Below the pieces are notes generated by a model. That model ran no database searches, was not told the DNA's origin, and worked only from the letters and a program-made list of their open reading frames with translations. A stretch of 64,000 nucleotides of DNA, from the NCBI GenBank assembly GCA_964645625.1, contig CAZYAI010000008.1:4663-68662 (forward strand), in the 5' to 3' direction. The DNA comes from AB-137-C09 sp964645625 (lineage in GTDB: Bacteria > Pseudomonadota > Zetaproteobacteria > Mariprofundales > Mariprofundaceae). A program made the translations under genes and the position numbers. Each line of letters starts with the position of its first letter. Positions within the stretch are counted from its first letter, which is position 1. This document shows positions 8,975-16,931 of this stretch, one piece after another.

Positions 8975-10105
8975 TTAATCGAGCTCTTGACGAACAGAGC
9001 GCAGCGTTCCCCATTGGTGACATTGTGGGCATTGCCAACGCAAGGCTTCAATCTGCACACCACAATAATGACATTGATAATGTTTTAAGTGTTTGCGCCA
9101 TGCTATTGCATTGCCACGCAACTCATCATCAGGCGAAAACAAGGCGACCAAGCGCAAGGAGTCTCGCAGGGTTTCTGACTTAAACTGCAAGGTTTCGCGC
9201 AGGCTTCGTGCTTGTTCTTGCCCTTGATGCTCTGCAATATATTCAATCCACGTCAACGCTAGGTCTGGTGTACCATGCTGCTGCCAATAGTGTAACAATA
9301 GGGGACTATAGGTGTCGCTGTTATGATTTAATAACGCTGGTAGCAATAAAAACAGCATATCAGGCGTGGCATCAGCCATGACAGCTATATGTTCTACAGT
9401 CATGGCTTCATCGTCAGATTGTAAGGCACTCATGACTGCGACCTGATGCGCATGGATACAGGATGCACTTAAAGCTCGTGCCTCTTGTGCTTGCTTAGCC
9501 GCAACCGCTGTGTCGCCAGCTTGTAAGGCTTGTTCTGCTAACGCGGCCAATAAATAGGCATGATGTTGTTCCTGAACACCATCTAACCGTTCAAGACGCT
9601 GTAAAAAATCAATCGCTAAGATCCAATCATCACTTAACTCATGAATCCGTAACAATGCTTCTAATGCCACACGGTTATCTGATTGAACATCCAATACCTT
9701 ATGGTAGTGACGAATAGCCCGATCAATGAGGCCTCCCACATGGAAGTCTGTCGCTAAGGCTAATTGCGCCTGAATATACAGTGTGTTTGAGACATGCGGG
9801 CGTGCTAAAATATTTTGATGAATACGTACAGCGCGCCCATACTCGCCCTTGTTGCGAAACATCTCACCAAGGAACATATAGACTTCTGTCGCTTCCGAAC
9901 GCAGTTTGGCAACCTTGACCACTTCATCCAATGCTTTATCAGGTTGATCAGAAAGTAGATAATTTAAACCGCGCAACAAAGGGCGAACACGGTCATCTTC
10001 TACTTGGTCGGGTTGCTTGTCTGTTTCCTCGAGCTTTTGCCAATACAGGACTGACAGCACCAGCAACAGCGCGAACAGTATGGAAACAAGTAGAGAGGTC
10101 ATCAT
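8975..10105 (-). CDS. lapB: Lipopolysaccharide assembly protein LapB (YciM)
   Basis: 376 residues. An N-terminal membrane helix (residues 3-22) is followed by TPR-like helical repeats and a C-terminal rubredoxin-like zinc module with two CxxC pairs (CHYCG, then CPQC). In enterobacteria LapB tunes LPS synthesis by promoting FtsH turnover of LpxC; the zinc module packs on the TPRs. The start (MMTSLLVSIL) was taken at the first of two adjacent ATGs. A longer frame to 10144 would be encoded by a dispersed repeat. No clear Shine-Dalgarno is visible. Confidence 0.93.
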   Translation of the reverse strand: MMTSLLVSILFALLLVLSVLYWQKLEETDKQPDQVEDDRVRPLLRGLNYLLSDQPDKALDEVVKVAKLRSEATEVYMFLGEMFRNKGEYGRAVRIHQNILARPHVSNTLYIQAQLALATDFHVGGLIDRAIRHYHKVLDVQSDNRVALEALLRIHELSDDWILAIDFLQRLERLDGVQEQHHAYLLAALAEQALQAGDTAVAAKQAQEARALSASCIHAHQVAVMSALQSDDEAMTVEHIAVMADATPDMLFLLLPALLNHNSDTYSPLLLHYWQQHGTPDLALTWIEYIAEHQGQEQARSLRETLQFKSETLRDSLRLVALFSPDDELRGNAIAWRKHLKHYQCHYCGVQIEALRWQCPQCHQWGTLRSVRQELD

Positions 10106-10111
10106 GTTGTT

Positions 10112-10185
10112 AACGGGTATGGCTTTCTGCCAGCCCTGTGCCATGAAACATTGTTGCCACAGCGCGTCAAAAAGCCATGCCCGTT
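10112..10185. repeat. Palindromic dispersed repeat, AACGGGYATGGC family (copy B1)
   Basis: AACGGGTATGGCTTT at 10112-10126 pairs with AAAGCCATGCCCGTT at 10171-10185. Inside are CCCTGTG and CCACAGCGCG arms around GAAACATTGTTG. The same arrangement occurs at 10991, 14981 and 19879. It abuts the lapB start, so it probably lies in the lapA-lapB leader RNA. Confidence 0.7.
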
Positions 10186-10226
10186 CATTGTGTGAATCAC
10201 ATGTACCATGTTAATGGGGCAAAAGA

Positions 10227-10520
10227 TCATAGGTCATCTTGCAGAGGGATATTTCGTAAGTTATCCAGTTCATCAGCTAATAAGCGGTTTTCTTGCTGTA
10301 AACGAGCAATATCTCGTTTATGTTTATAACGCGAAAAACTCAAGGCGATCATGCCACCAATAAAGCCCATAAGAAAGGCAATAAAAATAGGTACATACAG
10401 CGGCATGGATGCACTTGAAAAGGTGTAAAAAGATACTTCAACAAGTCGTCCGTTAGAAAAAGAAAAAAGGACTGCCAACGCTGCTAACAGCACAGCAACA
10501 AAAGCATTGGTAAGGTTCAT
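10227..10520 (-). CDS. lapA: Lipopolysaccharide assembly protein LapA
   Basis: 97 residues. Two hydrophobic helices (about 5-22 and 42-62), the second ending in SFSRYKHKRDIARLQQEN, are followed by a short coiled-coil tail. This is the LapA (DUF1049) layout. It partners LapB at the inner membrane. The position between ihfB and lapB matches the conserved operon. The tail IPLQDDL is acidic. Confidence 0.92.
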   Translation of the reverse strand: MNLTNAFVAVLLAALAVLFSFSNGRLVEVSFYTFSSASMPLYVPIFIAFLMGFIGGMIALSFSRYKHKRDIARLQQENRLLADELDNLRNIPLQDDL

Positions 10521-10533
10521 AGCGGCAATAAAC

Positions 10534-10654
10534 GTATCCGTTCAACCATCTCCTTTTTTTTTCGCCTGCTGCGTTGAAAGTGCTCATTTATCAAAGCGTA
10601 AACTGCGCGCTTTCGCCTTGCAGACAAAAAAAACAGGGGCGGTTGAACGGATAC
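10534..10654. repeat. Inverted repeat flanking the lapA-ihfB spacer
   Basis: GTATCCGTTCAACC at 10534-10547 is repeated perfectly inverted at 10641-10654, with 93 bp between. The interior has a T9 run near one end and an A8 run near the other, and no reading frame. It may be a small non-autonomous element or a long hairpin in the ihfB-lapA transcript. Confidence 0.55.
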
Positions 10655-10673
10655 CAATAAATGCGATAAACGA

Positions 10674-10958
10674 TTAAGCTTGATGGTCCACACGCTCGCG
10701 CATTTCCTTACCTGGCTTAAAATGGGGGGTAGATTTAGGTGGAACTGCTACAGAATCACCTGTTTTAGGGTTTCTTCCCACGCGAGCACGACGCATTTTG
10801 GTGGTGAAACTACCGAAACCACGCAACTCTACGCGCTCACCAGCCGCCATCGCAGCAATAATAGCTTCAAACACCTCATTAACCACAGCTTCTGCTTCAC
10901 TGCGTTGAATATGCTCGTACTCCTTGGCAATGAGATCAATCAACTCTGATTTAGTCAT
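10674..10958 (-). CDS. ihfB: Integration host factor subunit beta
   Basis: 94 residues of the HU/IHF fold starting MTKSELIDLIAKEYEHI. It has the DNA-binding arm GRNPKTGDSVAVPPK with the intercalating proline region and the C-terminal FKPGKEMRERV. With IHF-alpha it bends DNA at specific sites. The position just after rpsA is the classical place for ihfB rather than ihfA or hupB. GGGGAG sits upstream of the ATG. A 219-bp spacer rich in repeats separates it from rpsA. Confidence 0.95.
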   Translation of the reverse strand: MTKSELIDLIAKEYEHIQRSEAEAVVNEVFEAIIAAMAAGERVELRGFGSFTTKMRRARVGRNPKTGDSVAVPPKSTPHFKPGKEMRERVDHQA

Positions 10959-10990
10959 AGCATCTCCCCTGATTCCATCGTATAAGACCT

Positions 10991-11064
10991 AATGGTTATG
11001 ATTTTCGATTCCCCTGTGTAGTGAAACATTGTCGCCACAAGTGCGTCAAAAGGTCATGCGCGTT
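10991..11064. repeat. Palindromic dispersed repeat, AACGGGYATGGC family (copy B2)
   Basis: Diverged copy: AATGGTTATGATTTTCGATT, CCCTGTG, GTGAAACATTGTCGCCACA, then TCAAAAGGTCATGCGCGTT. Each block lines up with copy B1 at 10112. It is followed by the TTATTGTGTG segment that also follows the other copies. Confidence 0.6.
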
Positions 11065-11092
11065 TATTGTGTGGGTAACACAGCCACACTAA

Positions 11093-11158
11093 GAATCTGA
11101 CCGCTGTGTAAGTAGGGATAAAAAATAATTCCGCGTACCTACTTATGCGGTCAGATTC
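11093..11158. terminator. Long two-part hairpin after rpsA
   Basis: GAATCTGACCGC (11093-11104) pairs with GCGGTCAGATTC (11147-11158). Inside it TAAGTAGG (11109-11116) pairs with CCTACTTA (11138-11145). It begins 20 nt after the rpsA stop on the minus strand. It could block 3' exonucleases or attenuate read-through into ihfB; no long U tract follows. Confidence 0.5.
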
Positions 11159-11177
11159 GTATCAAACAAGCGTGAAC

Positions 11178-12872
11178 CTATTTGCTGGCAGAAAAGAACT
11201 TTTTCTTCAACTCAATAGCCAAAGGTGAAAGGTTTTCTTCAGCCTCAGCCTGTTGCGAATACTGGCGCACAGCATCACGTTCTTCGTCGCGTAGATACTG
11301 ACGCACCGAAAGTTCAACTTGGCGACGACGGCGATTTACATCGATAATTTTTGCATCAATGGCATCACCGACTTTGAGCTCTTCACTATCACGTGGCATT
11401 TCCCGCATTGCTAAACGCGCCCGAACGCCATCAGCAAGTTCAACCAAGTAAGCACCGCCGACGTTTTCCGTAATCGTACCCTTCACTACAGCACCACGCT
11501 TAGCACTATGAACGAATACTTCAAAGGGGTCTTCTGATGCTTGTTTTACACCCAAAGATATGCGTTGGCGTTCAATATCCACACCCAATACAACGGCTTC
11601 TAGCTCTTGACCCTTATGGAAGTTTTCAATCGCAACTTCGCCTCGTTCAGTCCAAGAGATATTCGCTAAATGAACCAAACCATCCATATGGTCGCCTAAA
11701 CCAATGAAAAAGCCAAAGTCGGTAATGTTACGCACTTTGCCAGTTACACGAGTGCCAATAGGATGCTCAGCTAACCAAGCTTCCCAAGGGTTATCTGCAA
11801 CCTCTTTCAAGCTTAAACGGATGCGACGACCTTTAACTTTGACTTCCAAAATCGCTACATCGACAACATCACCTTCAGTTAATACTTCAGTAGGCTTTAC
11901 ATCTTTACGCATCCAGCTCATTTCGGAACGGTGAATCAGTCCTTCAACACCTGGTTCCAGTTCTACGACAGCACCAAAGTCTAATAATTTAAGTACCGTG
12001 CCCGTTACGCGCATGTTTTCTTCGTAGGTTTGTTCTACATGCAGCCAAGGGTCATCTTGCATGGATTTAATAGATACAGATACTTTGCCTGTTTCGGCAT
12101 CGAGCTTCAACACTTCAACGGTGACCTGCTGGTTTACTGCCAACATTTCTGAAGGATGCTCAATTCTGCGCCAAGAAATATCGGACACATGCAACAGTGC
12201 ATCAACACCACCTAAGTCAATAAAAGCACCAAAATCTGCCAAACGACGAACCACGCCGTTGACTCTGCTACCAACCTTGGTGTTTTCAAAGAACTCAGCG
12301 CGTTGTTGTTCTTGCACTGCCAATAATGGCTGCTTGCGCGATACCACGATGTTATCTGGGCGGCGGCTTACATCCAACACCGAACACGCACAACGAGTGC
12401 CAACCAAACCTGATGTTGCTTTAGGGTTAGGGTCAGCTTCTGAGCGCGGCATAAATGCGGTTAAACCACCTAAATCAACGCGGTAACCACCTTTGATTTC
12501 GCTGGTGATCGTCACCTCAATGGTGCGTCCTTCTTGATGTGCTGCGGTAACCTGATCCCACAATTGCTGACGGTAAGCGGCCAACACCGATAAGGTTAAA
12601 CCATCGCGGTCTGTTTCGGCAAGAATCATGGCATCGAGTTCATCACCGATACTAGGTAATTCACGTCCCATCGTAGCAAACTCGGAGCTGGCGATTGAGC
12701 CTTCTGCTTTTGCGCCTACATCCATAATCACAGCATCAGCATTGACGCTGACTACAGTACCATGAACCATTTTTCCTTTGCGGAGCTCGGTTTCTTGCTC
12801 TAGGGACGCTGCAAATAAAGCGGCAAAGTTTTCTTCTTCGGGAATCTCTGGAACTTGTTGTTCGTCGGTCAT
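11178..12872 (-). CDS. rpsA: 30S ribosomal protein S1
   Basis: 564 residues with six S1 (OB-fold) repeats beginning near residues 35, 120, 205, 290, 377 and 465. Several show the strand FGAFIDLGGVDALLHVSDISW or close variants. S1 helps the 30S subunit bind and unfold mRNA. The full six-domain length is the proteobacterial form. Start MTDEQQVPEIPEE at 12872 fits the family; an upstream in-frame ATG at 12941 lies across the intergenic palindrome and was rejected. It follows cmk by 74 bp. Confidence 0.97.
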   Translation of the reverse strand: MTDEQQVPEIPEEENFAALFAASLEQETELRKGKMVHGTVVSVNADAVIMDVGAKAEGSIASSEFATMGRELPSIGDELDAMILAETDRDGLTLSVLAAYRQQLWDQVTAAHQEGRTIEVTITSEIKGGYRVDLGGLTAFMPRSEADPNPKATSGLVGTRCACSVLDVSRRPDNIVVSRKQPLLAVQEQQRAEFFENTKVGSRVNGVVRRLADFGAFIDLGGVDALLHVSDISWRRIEHPSEMLAVNQQVTVEVLKLDAETGKVSVSIKSMQDDPWLHVEQTYEENMRVTGTVLKLLDFGAVVELEPGVEGLIHRSEMSWMRKDVKPTEVLTEGDVVDVAILEVKVKGRRIRLSLKEVADNPWEAWLAEHPIGTRVTGKVRNITDFGFFIGLGDHMDGLVHLANISWTERGEVAIENFHKGQELEAVVLGVDIERQRISLGVKQASEDPFEVFVHSAKRGAVVKGTITENVGGAYLVELADGVRARLAMREMPRDSEELKVGDAIDAKIIDVNRRRRQVELSVRQYLRDEERDAVRQYSQQAEAEENLSPLAIELKKKFFSASK

Positions 12873-12916
12873 GTTATCTCTATCCACCTGTGTACAATAA
12901 TAACTGAAAAACTTAT

Positions 12917-12938
12917 TACTGTTCAATATTGAACAGTA
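12917..12938. promoter_or_regulatory. Perfect 22-bp palindrome between cmk and rpsA
   Basis: TACTGTTCAAT followed directly by its reverse complement, with no spacer. It lies 8 bp past the cmk stop and about 44 bp before the rpsA start. An uninterrupted dyad is more like a protein-binding site than a terminator, and no U tract follows. It resembles a LexA box (CTG-N10-CAG) but the spacing is two bases too long. Confidence 0.5.
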
Positions 12939-12946
12939 CAAAAACT

Positions 12947-13627
12947 TTAATGAATCAGCTTGCGTCGCTGTAAAATTTGCAACACCCGCTCCACAACCTC
13001 ATCAATGCGCATGGTCGTTGAATCAATCACAATCGCATCGGCCGCTTGTGTTAATGGCGCATGACTGCGTTCGCTGTCGCGTTGATCCCTTGCCTGTATA
13101 TCGGCAATCACATCATCTAAGCTTTGCTGCAGCTTGGCTTGATCACTTAATTGCAACCAGCGTCTGCGTCCTCGTTCGCGTAAAGAGGCGGTGAGGAAAA
13201 ATTTAGCCTGAGCTTGAGGCAGTACCACTGTGCCAATATCTCGCCCGTCCATCACGCAACCGTGGCTTGCTAAATTTTGCTGCACTGCCAGCAATTGTTG
13301 GCGCACGATCGGTAAAGCTGATACTTGGGATGCAATCGCGCCGACATCCTCCCCACGCAAGCGTGAAGTGCAATCTTTTCCGTTAAAAAAAACACCGTCG
13401 GAACGCCACGCCATGGCAGGAAGCTGTTGTTCAACCAAGGTCTGAATCGCTGTTTGGTCATCGCTAGGGCAATCATTTTCTATCGTTAACCATGCAACAA
13501 AACGGTACAATAAACCTGTATCTAGCACAGGTAAAGCCAAGGCTTTTGCTATTTCTGCTGCCACTGTACCCTTACCCGAACCAGCAGGGCCATCAATAGC
13601 GATTTGTAATTGAGGGATTGCAATCAT
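12947..13627 (-). CDS. cmk: Cytidylate kinase
   Basis: 226 residues. Phosphorylates CMP and dCMP with ATP. The P-loop IAIDGPAGSGKGTVA is at residues 9-23. DTGLLYR (residues 36-42, usually DTGAMYR), the NMP-binding insert and DGRDIGTVV near residue 127 are present, as is the lid QARDQRDSERSHAPL near 183. It shares one base with the aroA stop (TGATG). The aroA-cmk-rpsA order is conserved in many proteobacteria. Confidence 0.97.
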   Translation of the reverse strand: MIAIPQLQIAIDGPAGSGKGTVAAEIAKALALPVLDTGLLYRFVAWLTIENDCPSDDQTAIQTLVEQQLPAMAWRSDGVFFNGKDCTSRLRGEDVGAIASQVSALPIVRQQLLAVQQNLASHGCVMDGRDIGTVVLPQAQAKFFLTASLRERGRRRWLQLSDQAKLQQSLDDVIADIQARDQRDSERSHAPLTQAADAIVIDSTTMRIDEVVERVLQILQRRKLIH

Positions 13628-14967
13628 CAGGCTTCATCCTGCCAATGTACATTCATCCCCAACGCCTGCGCCTTGGCGACAAAACTTGGGAAGGAGGTCG
13701 CAATCGCCGCTGCATTGCGAATCGTGATCGGAGCATCAGCACATTGCGCAGCTACAGCCATTGCCATTGCAATGCGGTGATCGCCGTGCGCATCCACCGT
13801 TACGCCGCCTGCCAAACGCTGCTTGCCATGAATAATTACACCGTCGGGGCGTTCCTCTATATCGGCACCTGCTGCTTGTAATGCTGCCACCATGCTGGCA
13901 ATGCGGTCAGACTCTTTCACCCGCAATTCTTCTGCACCGCTGAGCACAAACGTGCCTTTTGCCAGTGCCGCAGCCACAAACAGTACGGGGAACTCATCAA
14001 TAGCATCTGGTACATCGGCTGCATCGACATGTATGCCCTGCAAACCGCCACCCGTTACCTGTAATTGCGCTACGGGCTCTTGACCCACATCAGCGCATGC
14101 TGTGGTTTTTATTTGCGCCTGCATAGCCAACAGAATACGCCGCCAACCATCGCGCCTCGGGTTAATGCCTACTGCTTCAAAGTCCACGGATGAATCATTC
14201 ACTAAGGCTGCAGCAACGGCAAAAAAGGCTGCCGAGGAAGGATCGGCAGGGATATGAATAGGCTGTTGTGGAGCAGATAAGGCATGCTTTGGCTGCAATA
14301 CAATAAAACCATTGTCATGGCTTACAGGCTGACCAAACAGTGGCAACATACGCTCGGTATGATCGCGGGTTGGGCGTGGTTCTTGAACACGGGTTTCACC
14401 ATCGGCATACAAAGCAGCCAGTAGCAAACAAGATTTCACCTGCGCACTGGCAACGTTCATCACATGGCTCATGCCATGCAAACGTTGACCACGAATCGCC
14501 AAGGGTAAATAAGCCCCTTGTTGACGACCATCAATGGCGGCTCCCATCTCCCGTAGCGGCGCAACCACACGCATCATCGGACGGCGATGTAGCGAAGCAT
14601 CACCCACCAAAACACTATGAAAGTTTTGACCAGCAAGAATGCCACTCACCAAGCGTACGCACGTTCCTGCATTGCCCGCGTCTAATACGTTATCTGGCTC
14701 TTGCAAACCATGCAGCCCGACACCGTGAACGCGTAACGATGTTTTCTCTTCATTCAGCCACGTGATGCGCGCACCCATAGCTACGAATAGCTCAGCGGTA
14801 GAAAGGTTATCTTCCCCAGGTAAAAAGCCGTGGATTTCTGTCACACCATCAGCCAGCGCGGCCAGCATCACACCACGGTGTGACATGGATTTATCACCTG
14901 GTACAGCCATCGAGCCACGCAAGGCAGCAGTGGCTGCACCTGCAATCAGCGTTCCTCCGATATTCAA
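13627..14967 (-). CDS. aroA: 3-phosphoshikimate 1-carboxyvinyltransferase (EPSP synthase)
   Basis: 446 residues. Joins shikimate-3-phosphate and PEP in the shikimate pathway. Signatures: VPGDKSMSHRGVMLAALADG at residues 22-41, LDAGNAGTCVRLVSG near 95, and EELRVKESDRIASM near 345. The start is TTG, supported by AGGAGGT 6-7 nt upstream and by the lack of a suitable ATG. The GNAGT pattern has Ala where glyphosate-sensitive class I enzymes usually also have Ala; sensitivity is not inferred. Confidence 0.97.
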   Translation of the reverse strand: MNIGGTLIAGAATAALRGSMAVPGDKSMSHRGVMLAALADGVTEIHGFLPGEDNLSTAELFVAMGARITWLNEEKTSLRVHGVGLHGLQEPDNVLDAGNAGTCVRLVSGILAGQNFHSVLVGDASLHRRPMMRVVAPLREMGAAIDGRQQGAYLPLAIRGQRLHGMSHVMNVASAQVKSCLLLAALYADGETRVQEPRPTRDHTERMLPLFGQPVSHDNGFIVLQPKHALSAPQQPIHIPADPSSAAFFAVAAALVNDSSVDFEAVGINPRRDGWRRILLAMQAQIKTTACADVGQEPVAQLQVTGGGLQGIHVDAADVPDAIDEFPVLFVAAALAKGTFVLSGAEELRVKESDRIASMVAALQAAGADIEERPDGVIIHGKQRLAGGVTVDAHGDHRIAMAMAVAAQCADAPITIRNAAAIATSFPSFVAKAQALGMNVHWQDEA

Positions 14968-14980
14968 GAACTACCTCCTA

Positions 14981-15051
14981 GTGGGCATGGTGTTTTACCA
15001 CCGCATGCTATGGAACATCGTCGCACAGCGCGTTATAAACTCATGCTTGTT
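14981..15051. repeat. Palindromic dispersed repeat, AACGGGYATGGC family (copy B3)
   Basis: GTGGGCATGGTGTTTTACC, then CATGCTATGGAACATCGTCG, then CACAGCGCGTTATAAACTCA, aligning with B1 and with the inverted copy B4 at 19879. It is followed by TGATTGTGCCGATTACACAA and CGTATTAAATA, which recur after other copies. It occupies the start of the aroA-arsS gap. Confidence 0.6.
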
Positions 15052-15154
15052 GATTGTGCCGATTACACAACCGTATTAAATACTGATGCCTTGTTTTATA
15101 CAGCATAGATAAAATAGCATCATCTAAAAATCCGTCATGCTTCGCTTAATTCAA

Positions 15155-15300
15155 TACCCAGTCTTACGCTTGTTCACTGGATTGCGGATCAAGTCCGCAA
15201 TGACCTCGTTTTCCTAGGTCATACCGCACTTGATGAGGTATCTAGTCTTGCGTCTGTTCGCTGGATTGCGGATTAAGTCCGCAATGACGTGTTGTTACTC
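15155..15300. repeat. REP-like cluster (two units)
   Basis: Two near-identical units each hold CTTGCGTCTGTTCGCTGGAT or a close variant followed by the palindromic core TTGCGGATCAAGTCCGCAA (15182-15200) or TTGCGGATTAAGTCCGCAA (15266-15284). The same core occurs at 45723, 45828 and 59390. After the cluster, TGCGTAACATCAGTTAAATA at 15326-15345 is identical to 59468-59487. The aroA-arsS gap holds no gene I can see apart from these repeats. Confidence 0.75.
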
Positions 15301-15504
15301 AAAAAACACGTATAATAGCCATGTATGCGTAACATCAGTTAAATAGAAAAGGGAAACATATAAGGTCACCATCAAATGTATAGCCTGAATCATGCTTGAA
15401 CTGTAATCAATTGTTGCTAGTAACGACCATAAGTCATTATCACTTAATCATTTATTGCCTACTTATGTGTACCGTAACACAGATTTTAGGTGTTAGGAGA
15501 AATC

Positions 15505-16458
15505 ATGCGCGACAGTTTACCTTTGCTACAATCAGGTACATTCCCACCGCTTATACGCAGCTCATTGGAGACCGTTCAAGTCAATATGGGCTACCGCTGT
15601 AACCTTAGCTGCAATCATTGCCATGTTGCTGCCAGTCCGCGTCGCACAGAAATGTTACAGCGCGACACAATGCACCATATCCTTAACTTCATTGAACACC
15701 ATGACATCAAAACATTAGATTTAACGGGTGGTGCGCCAGAGATGAATCCGCTGTTCCGTGAGTTCGTGAGTACCGCTAGGGCGGCGGGTGTTCACATTAT
15801 TGACCGCTGTAATTTGAGCATTCTGAGTGAACCTGATTACCAAACAACGGCCGCCTTTCTTGCTGAGCAGGGGGTTGAGGTCGTTGCCTCTCTGCCGTGT
15901 TATTTAGAAGAGAATGTCGATAAGCAACGAGGTAACGGCAGCTTTCAGGCTAGTTTGCAAGGGTTGGCGCAATTAAATGCACTTGGCTATGGCATGGCAG
16001 ATAGCGGTTTATTACTCAATCTGGTGTACAACCCCACAGGTGCTTTCTTACCACCAAATCAAGGGCAATTAGAACAGGACTACAAGCAACAACTTCAGCA
16101 ACGTTATGGTATCCATTTTAACCATCTATTTACCATCACCAATGTGCCGATTAAACGTTTTGGTAGCTGGTTGCAATCACAGGGGGAGTTTGAATCGTAT
16201 ATGCAGTTATTGCGCCATGCTTACCGTCCAGAAAACACCGAACATGTTATGTGCCGCAGTCTCATTAGCATCGACTGGCAAGGCTATGTGTATGACTGTG
16301 ACTTTAATCAAATGTTGGGGTTACACTTGGCTGATCACGTCAACAGCACCCACATTACACAACTGAAAGAAGGCGGTTTGCAAGCAAGCATTGCCACCCG
16401 CGATCACTGTTACGCCTGCACGGCAGGTCAAGGCTCCAGTTGCGCAGGTGCATTGTAA
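15505..16458 (+). CDS. arsS: ArsS-like radical SAM protein (arsenosugar biosynthesis family)
   Basis: 317 residues. The radical SAM cluster motif CNLSCNHC (C-x3-C-x2-C) is near residue 35, followed by DLTGGAPEMNP near 76. The C-terminal Cys-rich end CYACTAGQGSSCAGAL is characteristic of ArsS. In cyanobacteria ArsS acts in arsenosugar synthesis with ArsM; homologues elsewhere are of unproven function. The start at 15505 has TTAGGAG upstream. No arsM or other arsenic gene is adjacent, and all C-terminal cysteines are Cys codons, so no selenocysteine is needed. Confidence 0.85.
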   Translation: MRDSLPLLQSGTFPPLIRSSLETVQVNMGYRCNLSCNHCHVAASPRRTEMLQRDTMHHILNFIEHHDIKTLDLTGGAPEMNPLFREFVSTARAAGVHIIDRCNLSILSEPDYQTTAAFLAEQGVEVVASLPCYLEENVDKQRGNGSFQASLQGLAQLNALGYGMADSGLLLNLVYNPTGAFLPPNQGQLEQDYKQQLQQRYGIHFNHLFTITNVPIKRFGSWLQSQGEFESYMQLLRHAYRPENTEHVMCRSLISIDWQGYVYDCDFNQMLGLHLADHVNSTHITQLKEGGLQASIATRDHCYACTAGQGSSCAGAL

Positions 16459-16462
16459 TAAG

Positions 16463-16820
16463 GGCTTTTCTTTTAAGACGGGACAGACAGCAAAATCAAT
16501 AGCTTATAGATTACCTGCGGTCGGTGAATCCATTTGCAATCGCTGGAATAATAGTCCATAGATAAACACAGATAAAAGTGAACAGTTGCAGTTAACCTTA
16601 TGATCGAGGCATGCTTATGATGGAAACGATAAGCTGCTATACTACGGATTGTCGGCACAAGAGTTCTTTCATCATCTGCGTTCATCTGCGTTCATCTGCG
16701 GATAAATATTCAAACTTAGGAACGCTCACCAGCCTCGTTGTTAGGCAAGGAAAATGGTGAGTTCAATAGCGTAAAAAACAAGTCGTAGTTCTTTTTTTAT
16801 TCCGTCTTAAATGGGAAGCC
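16463..16820. mobile_element. Composite element with GGCTTTCC-type terminal inverted repeats (copy 2)
   Basis: The left end, GGCTTTTCTTTTAAGACGGG, and the right end, reading CCGTCTTAAATGGGAAGCC, are imperfect inverted repeats. They are close to the ends at 8068 and 52735. The 358-bp interior has no long reading frame. It holds three tandem 10-mers ending in CATCTGCG at 16671-16700. Element and hairpin together fill the arsS to decarboxylase gap. Confidence 0.55.
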
Positions 16821-16888
16821 AAAATAAATATACTCAACTACTTAGGGGATTCTTTGCATCATCGTGATGTTTTGAGTGAATCAATGTC

Positions 16889-16922
16889 ACGGGCATGGCG
16901 TACAGTGTTAAGCCATGCCCGT
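16889..16922. terminator. Strong hairpin between convergent arsS and decarboxylase genes
   Basis: ACGGGCATGGC (16889-16899) pairs perfectly with GCCATGCCCGT (16912-16922) around a 12-nt loop. It is 10 bp past the decarboxylase stop on the minus strand. The stem equals the ends of the AACGGGYATGGC repeat family, so a repeat appears to serve as, or mimic, a bidirectional terminator. Confidence 0.65.
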
Positions 16923-16931
16923 TCATGAGGA

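Noticed and set aside
12917..12938. Canonical LexA box
   Set aside because: The CTG and CAG arms are 12 bases apart rather than 10, so it is listed only as a palindrome of unknown binder.
16241..16458. ArsS as a selenoprotein
   Set aside because: All C-terminal cysteine positions are TGT or TGC codons and the frame ends at a normal TAA after the family's usual last residues.
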